64,000 bases of DNA from Tenrec ecaudatus (taxonomy: Eukaryota > Chordata > Mammalia > Afrosoricida > Tenrecidae), in contig NC_134530.1 in assembly GCF_050624435.1 (NCBI RefSeq), positions 147,662,721-147,726,720 of the forward strand, given 5' to 3'. The number at the start of each line of letters is the position of its first letter. The stretch's first letter is position 1. Both the position numbers and the translations under genes were made by a program. The notes under the pieces are model-generated. The model searched no databases. It was not told the DNA's origin and saw nothing but the letters and a program-made list of their open reading frames with translations. This document shows, one piece after another, positions 59,600-64,000 of this stretch.

Positions 59600-60130
59600 A
59601 AATCTTCATTGGGTTAATTTCCCAACCTCTTGTATGCAGATGTTATACCAATGAATCTGGAGTCTTTGATACATCCTCCTTAGTAGGTCCAATCAGCATA
59701 ATTCATCAATATAATAGACCAGTGTGACATTTTGTGGAATAGATAGGCAATCAAGCTCCCTTCGGACTAAATTATGTCACCAGGGGGAGTTGATGTACCC
59801 TTGGGGGAGAGTTGTGAAAGTGTATTGTTGCCCCTGCCAGCTGAATGCAAACTGCTTCTGATGGTCCTTTGAGACTGGTATGGAGAAGAAGGCATTAGCC
59901 AGATCAATAGCTGCATACCAAGAACCAGGAGAAGTATTAATTTGCTCAAGCCATGAAATCACATCTGGAATGGCAGCTGCAATTGGAGTCACCACCTGGT
60001 TAAGTTTCCGATAATCCACTGTCATTCTCCAGGATCCATCTGTTTTCTTTACAGGCCAAATAGGTGAGTTAAATGGGGATTTGGTAGGAATCACCACCCC
60101 TGCATCTTTCAAGCCTTTGATGGTGGCACT
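59600..60130 (-). pseudogene. ERV-L reverse transcriptase, dead
   Basis: The 59777-60112 frame has finger and palm motifs '[15 protein letters not shown]', '[14 protein letters not shown]' (first catalytic Asp) and '[12 protein letters not shown]'. A TGA at 59777-59779 interrupts. In the same frame downstream the Y-x-D-D box reads Y-I-D-E (59702-59713), so one catalytic aspartate is changed, and another TGA follows two codons later. Any one of these lesions would inactivate it. Confidence 0.88.
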
Positions 60131-60166
60131 GATCTCTGCAATCCCTCCAGGAATATGGTACTGCTT

Positions 60167-60500
60167 TCAGTTTACTATTTTCCTAGGCAATGGCAGTTCT
60201 AATGGTATCCACTTGGTCTTTCCTACCATGATAGCCCTTATTCTACATTTCAGGGATCCAATATGGGGATTCTGCCAGCTCCTAAGTATGTCTATTCCAA
60301 TGATGCATTCTGGAACTGGGGAAATAACCACAGGATGGGTCCGGGGGCCCACTGGACCCACAGTGAGGGGCACCTGAACTAAAATTACATTGATAACTTG
60401 TCCTCCATAAGCCCCCACTCTGACTGGTGGGCCTTCGAAACACTTTGGGTTTCCTGGAATTAGTGTCAGGTTCAAGCTAGTGTCCAGTAATCCTCAAAAA
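60167..60500 (-). pseudogene. ERV-L retropepsin-like protease
   Basis: The - strand shows an Asp-Thr-Ser box (L-L-D-T-S-L), then 'GGQVINVILVQVPLTVGPVG' and the C-terminal 'ECIIGIDILRSW', the usual G-x-D-x-L helix motif. Retropepsins usually have Asp-Thr-Gly, so Ser here is atypical. The position between gag and RT agrees with the assignment. Confidence 0.7.
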
Positions 60501-60699
60501 GTTTGATTATTTCCTTTTCCCCAATGAACAGTCACTCTTGTGGAAGGTCACACGTCCCTTTGGGGAAGGCAAGAAGAAAGACTAACAGTATGTAGCAGGG
60601 TCCTCCTTCAAACGGACCCAGCCTTCCCCTCATTCCAGGGGTTGTGGGTCTGTAAACTGGCTCAGGTCTAGGAATTGATTGAGTGATCGTGAATGTCTA

Positions 60700-61470
60700 A
60701 TCTGCTCTTCACCTGATCAACCATTCTTCCGCCTGTACAGATCATGTAAATATTTAGTAGGTTTCCCATGTATTTCACTCCTAGGGACACTGTGGCTAAG
60801 TAGACAGTGCCATAATTCCACACAAGACAGGTTGTTTTGATTATTATGAAAACCTTGTTGTGTATTAGGACCCTGTCTCTGTTGATTCAGTGCTGATACC
60901 TGCTTTTTATCACCACAGGAATCAGTCCCATTGTGGGCAAATGTCGGAGTTCGCTTAGGGCAGTGCCCATTGTTAATCCTGGTGCACATAAAATAGCAAT
61001 TACAGGAGTCTTAAGAGATGCTGGGGCCCACTTCACAAACTTATTCCTTATGGTTGTGGTAAAGGGTATGTCCTCAGGACACCCCCTTTTTGGGTCTCTG
61101 GGAATATCCTGATACATCCATTCCAACATACCAATTTCCCTAAGCTTTTGGATGCCTTCTTCTACAGTGTACCAAGGTAGGTCAGGTACTTCAAGTTGGT
61201 CTAATCTAGGCCATCTGGCAGTCCATGCTTCAGCAAACCAACCAAATAAAGAATTAGATCCTCTCTTAGTCTCTCTTGCAGAGACATTAAAAGAAGAATC
61301 TGTGCTTAGGGGTCCCATAACCAGAAACTCAAACTGGTCTAATATTACATTTTGTGCACCAGTATCCCACACCTTTAGTAACAATCCCCAGGAATTGAAA
61401 ACTGGAGCAGATCTTTGTGAGTATAACACGCTTTTTCTTGGGTAATCATCTCAGCCTCACTTTCTTTTTC
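60700..61470 (-). pseudogene. ERV-L gag, capsid-side part
   Basis: The frame at 60887-61429 contains 'NVILDQFEFLVMGPLSTDSS', 'DLPWYTVEEGIQKLREIGML' and 'NKFVKWAPASLKTPVIAILC', compatible with an ERV-L capsid. A different frame continues to 60717 ('CVELWHCLLSHSVPRSEIHG'). I see no zinc-knuckle motif. The upstream edge meets the tandem array at 61488. Confidence 0.75.
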
Positions 61471-61487
61471 TTTCTTTTTTTTTCTGA

Positions 61488-62480
61488 GAAGTTAGTGAGT
61501 GAGTGGTAAGTGAGTGAGTGAATGTCGAGTGAGTGGTGAGTGATTGAATAAATGAGTGTTGAGTGAGTGAGTGAGTGGTGAGTGGGTAAGTGAGTGGTGA
61601 GTGAGTGAGTGAGTGGGTAAGTGGGTGAATGGTAAGTGATTGAATGTTAAGTGAATGAGTGGTGAGTGAGTGAGTTATGAGTGAGTGAGTGCATGCATAA
61701 TGAGTGAATGGTGAGTGAGTGAGTGAATGATGAGTGAGTGAGTGGTAAATGAGTGTGTGAGTGAGTGGTGAGTGGTAAGTAAGTGAGTGAGTTGTGATTA
61801 AGTGAGTGAGTGAGTGAGTCAGTGGTGAGTGAGTCAGTGGTAAGTGAGTGAGTGTGATAGTGAGTGAATGGGTGGTGAGTGAGTGAGTTAGAGGTGAGTG
61901 AGTGAGAGAGTGATAAGTTGTGAGTGAGTGGTGAGTGGTGAGTGTGTGCATAGTGAGTGAGTGGTGAGTGACTGAGTGAGTTGTGATTTAGTGAGTGAGT
62001 GGTGAGTGAGTGGTGAGTGAGTGACTTATAAGTGAGTGAGTGAGTGAGTGAGTGGTGAGTGGTGAGTGGCAAGTGAGTGGTGAATGTGTGTTAAGTGAGT
62101 GAGAGGTAAGAGAGTGAGTAGTAAGAGAGTGAGTGAGTGAGTCAATAGTGAGTGAATGATGAGTGAGTGGTGAATGAGTGAGTGAGTGGTGACTGCATGG
62201 TGAGTGAGGGGTGAATGAGTGAGTTGTGAGTGAGTGGTCGGTGAGTGGTCAGTGAGTATGTGAGTGAGTGAGTGGTAAATGAGTGAGTGATGAGTGAGTG
62301 AGTGAGCGAGTTAGAGGTGAATGAGTGGTGAGTGTTGATTGAGTAGTGAGTGGGTGTGTGAGTGTGTGCATAGTGAGTGAGTGGTAAGTGAGTGGTAAAT
62401 AAGTGGTAAGTGAGTGAGTGGTGAGTGAGTGAGTTGTAAGTGATTGAGTGTTAAGTGAATGAGTGGTGAGTGAGTGAGTC
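61488..62480. repeat. (GTGA)n-type tandem array, about 1 kb, inside gag
   Basis: Almost the whole stretch is GTGA/GTGAGTGG/GTAA-type tetranucleotide units with frequent GTGG and GTGAGTT variants. On the - strand it stays open in several frames and spells Thr-His-Ser-Leu repeats, which is why long but meaningless ORFs appear. It separates the two gag pieces. Confidence 0.97.
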
Positions 62481-62580
62481 TCACCTCACCTTTAGGAGCT
62501 TTCTGAAACTTAATTTTAGTTTCAGGTCTAGTGGAAATAATGGGTGGTAAGGGTGTTTCCTAGGTGCTCTCAGCAATATC

Positions 62581-63165
62581 TTATAAGGTATCTCCCTCAG
62601 GCAATGCTACAGCTGCAGCCCCACCTGGCATTTCAGCTTGAACAGTTTGGCTAATCTGCTCAGGTATGGGTTGTTTTATTGATATTGAATTAATACCTTC
62701 AGCTGGGGGGGGTGGATCTGTTGACTGGGGTGGGTCAATTGTTTCTAGGGGCTCAATATCCTCCTCTTCTGGATCATCAGCCCATATGTTCCCATCCCAT
62801 ATTTCAGGGTCCCAACTTTTTCGTATCAATGCCCTCACTTTGGTTTCAGACACTGCCCTAGATGTGCAATTCAGCTGCCGTGGTAATTCAGCCACTCGTA
62901 TAATGAGACTCTGGACCTGGTTCTCAGCAATGTCAGCTCTATTATTAGAGGAGAGAAGGCTCTCCTTTGTAGCACAGACAGAAGCTTTCAAATCTGTTAG
63001 TCTGCACCTGACGCACGCTTTTGAGGCTCTGAGACCATCCCTCTCCTTAATCACACTTTCCATTGTAAGAAAGACCAGCCAACCAGCTTCCCTATACTTG
63101 TCATCCTGACAAAACTCCTGGAAAATATTAAAGCTATCACTCAGAGTCTTTAACCAGCACCTCAT
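62581..63165 (-). pseudogene. ERV-L gag, N-terminal part
   Basis: Starts at a true ATG (63163-63165), about 175 bases after the primer site, and runs 194 codons to TAA (62581-62583). It begins 'MRCWLKTLSDSFNIFQEFCQ', has a helical, charged middle and an acidic/proline-rich stretch 'DDPEEEDIEPLETIDPPQS'. This is the matrix-side region expected in a class III gag. The frame does not continue into the capsid-side piece. Confidence 0.72.
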
Positions 63166-63341
63166 TTATAGGTTGTGTTACTGTAGATATTGGCTTTGCT
63201 ATTTCACACCATGGATTAGTAAAACTAGCAGACTTATCCATGCTTTGGGGCGCAGAAATAGCATTATTAGTGCTGTTAAGACTAATCAACCTTGGGAGTC
63301 AATTTAAGAAGTCCATATTTATGATTTTATTTCTCTAGAAG
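63166..63341 (-). other. Proviral leader
   Basis: Untranslated stretch between primer-binding site and the gag ATG. No splice donor could be assigned. Confidence 0.6.
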
Positions 63342-63355
63342 CACTCCTGGTACAA
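63342..63355 (-). other. Primer-binding site, tRNA-Leu(UAA) type
   Basis: Read on the - strand the 14 bases TTGTACCAGGAGTG lie two bases after the 5' LTR and match 13 of 14 positions of the complement of the tRNA-Leu(UAA) 3' end including CCA. The mismatch is at position 2. Confidence 0.85.
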
Positions 63356-63357
63356 AG

Positions 63358-63900
63358 TGTGTTAGACAGGGTTCTCTAGATAAACAAAACCAGAATGCTA
63401 ATAATTATATATATATATTTATACACATATAGCACATAAGAAATAAACAGTTAATTAAATTATAAAGCAGTACAAATGGCTCAGTGCAACTTACTCCTGT
63501 GAGATAGTTGTGAGACACTGGCAGTCCTTCAAGTCCTCTGTAGAGCAATTCAGGCTATCCGGGCACAGGCAGCAAACAGCAAGGTAGGTCACCAACAGTC
63601 AGCCAAATGACAGGTCCGAAAGTTCCCAGCTCAGGAGATGTAAATTCCAATGGTGTGGTGAAGCAAGTCTTGAAGGAACCTCAAATTACAGCGGTACAAT
63701 CCATGGGTTAGGTGTCCCACAGGTAGTGTAGCTTGCAAATTGAGGCACAGAACAAGCAAGGCAGTCGCACACTGGTCTGATGATCAAAGAGCAAGAGACA
63801 AGAGAGGCGAGGCTCGCCGAGCCATTTATCTCTCTGCCCTTCAATTAATCCCACGTGTGTTCATTGGCCAGGTTGGAACAATAAACATTAACTATCTCTA
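63358..63900 (-). repeat. 5' LTR of the provirus
   Basis: + strand begins TGTGTTAGACAGGGTTCTC and ends 'attaactatctcta'. Over the first ~175 bases it differs from 56362-56924 at about 7 positions, and lacks the 18-base block noted there. The last bases carry an extra T before the terminal A. Confidence 0.93.
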
Positions 63901-63949
63901 TGAGTAATGGGCATTTGACCTGCAACCCATATTTCTTCTTATGTGCCAT

Positions 63950-64000
63950 TGAGTCGGTTCCAACTCATAGTGACCCAATAGAATCCACCACTGGTCCTGT
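63950..64000 (-). repeat. AfroSINE, cut by window end
   Basis: 'gccattgagtcggttccaactcatagtgacccaatagaatcc' is the complement of the AfroSINE tail; it continues beyond the window. Confidence 0.82.

Larger units (their letters stand above)
56362..63900 (-). mobile_element. ERV-L-type endogenous retrovirus, defective provirus
   Basis: Two same-oriented LTRs bound about 6.4 kb of internal sequence. On the - strand the order is 5' LTR, primer-binding site, gag, protease, reverse transcriptase, RNase H, integrase, dUTPase, purine-rich tract, 3' LTR. A primer site matching tRNA-Leu, a dUTPase after integrase and no env-like sequence between dUTPase and the 3' LTR together match the ERV-L (class III) group. 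The pol domains are broken by stops and frame changes and gag is split by a 1-kb tandem array, so no complete polyprotein is encoded. No target-site duplication is visible (aaggg on the left, tgagt on the right). Confidence 0.93.

Noticed and set aside
61457..62072. Long - strand ORFs of Thr/His/Ser/Leu repeats
   Set aside because: They arise from the (GTGA)n array, which lacks stops in several frames. No start context or homologue supports a protein.

Overview
The window is mammalian nuclear DNA with one recognisable cellular gene and a dense layer of transposons. About twenty-five tRNA-derived SINE copies carry the AfroSINE-type A/B box head (gccctggtgg..agtggtta) and the tail 'gggtcgctatgagtcggaatcgactcgatggcagtgag'-like block. 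With RTE-type LINEs and L1s that share a 'gagctgtaagagcccccaataaaatg' 3' end, they point to an afrotherian. The particular SINE subtype looks tenrec-like, but I cannot prove genus from the sequence.

Layout. 1-2.4 kb: mostly unique upstream DNA. 2.4-9.5 kb: the TAFA3 (FAM19A3) gene on the + strand, with a CpG-island promoter and untranslated first exon, an intron-1 minisatellite, and coding exons at 5329-5443, 6080-6219, 7545-7669 and 9052-9063. All splice sites look intact, but exon 3 lacks 10 bases that the family cysteine spacing and exon phases require. The sixth conserved Cys is missing and the downstream frame is shifted. 9.5-24 kb: L1, AfroSINE, RTE and solo-LTR insertions, a GC-rich unclassified block (17.4-18.4 kb) and a coding-like segment with stops (23.6-24.0 kb). 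24.36-24.79 kb: an intronless, broken DBT (branched-chain 2-oxoacid dehydrogenase E2) copy on the - strand. 25-56 kb: old L1s interrupted by solo LTRs, RTE pieces, MIRs and AfroSINEs, with scattered unique DNA. 56.36-63.90 kb: a degenerate ERV-L provirus on the - strand. It has two related LTRs, a primer-binding site matching tRNA-Leu(UAA), gag, protease, RT, RNase H, integrase and dUTPase domains, no visible env, and a ~1 kb (GTGA)n tandem array inside gag.

How it fits together. TAFA3 is the only host gene with regulated expression to be expected here. In human it lies between PPM1J and SLC16A1 with a long gene-poor stretch towards SLC16A1, which agrees with no further gene appearing in the next 55 kb. 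Everything else records transposition: target-site duplications of 5 bp flank several solo LTRs of the provirus's own family and of a second LTR family, and two MIR elements are split by later L1 insertions.

I see no evidence of an unknown multi-gene system. The most consequential observation is the apparent loss of an intact TAFA3 reading frame.
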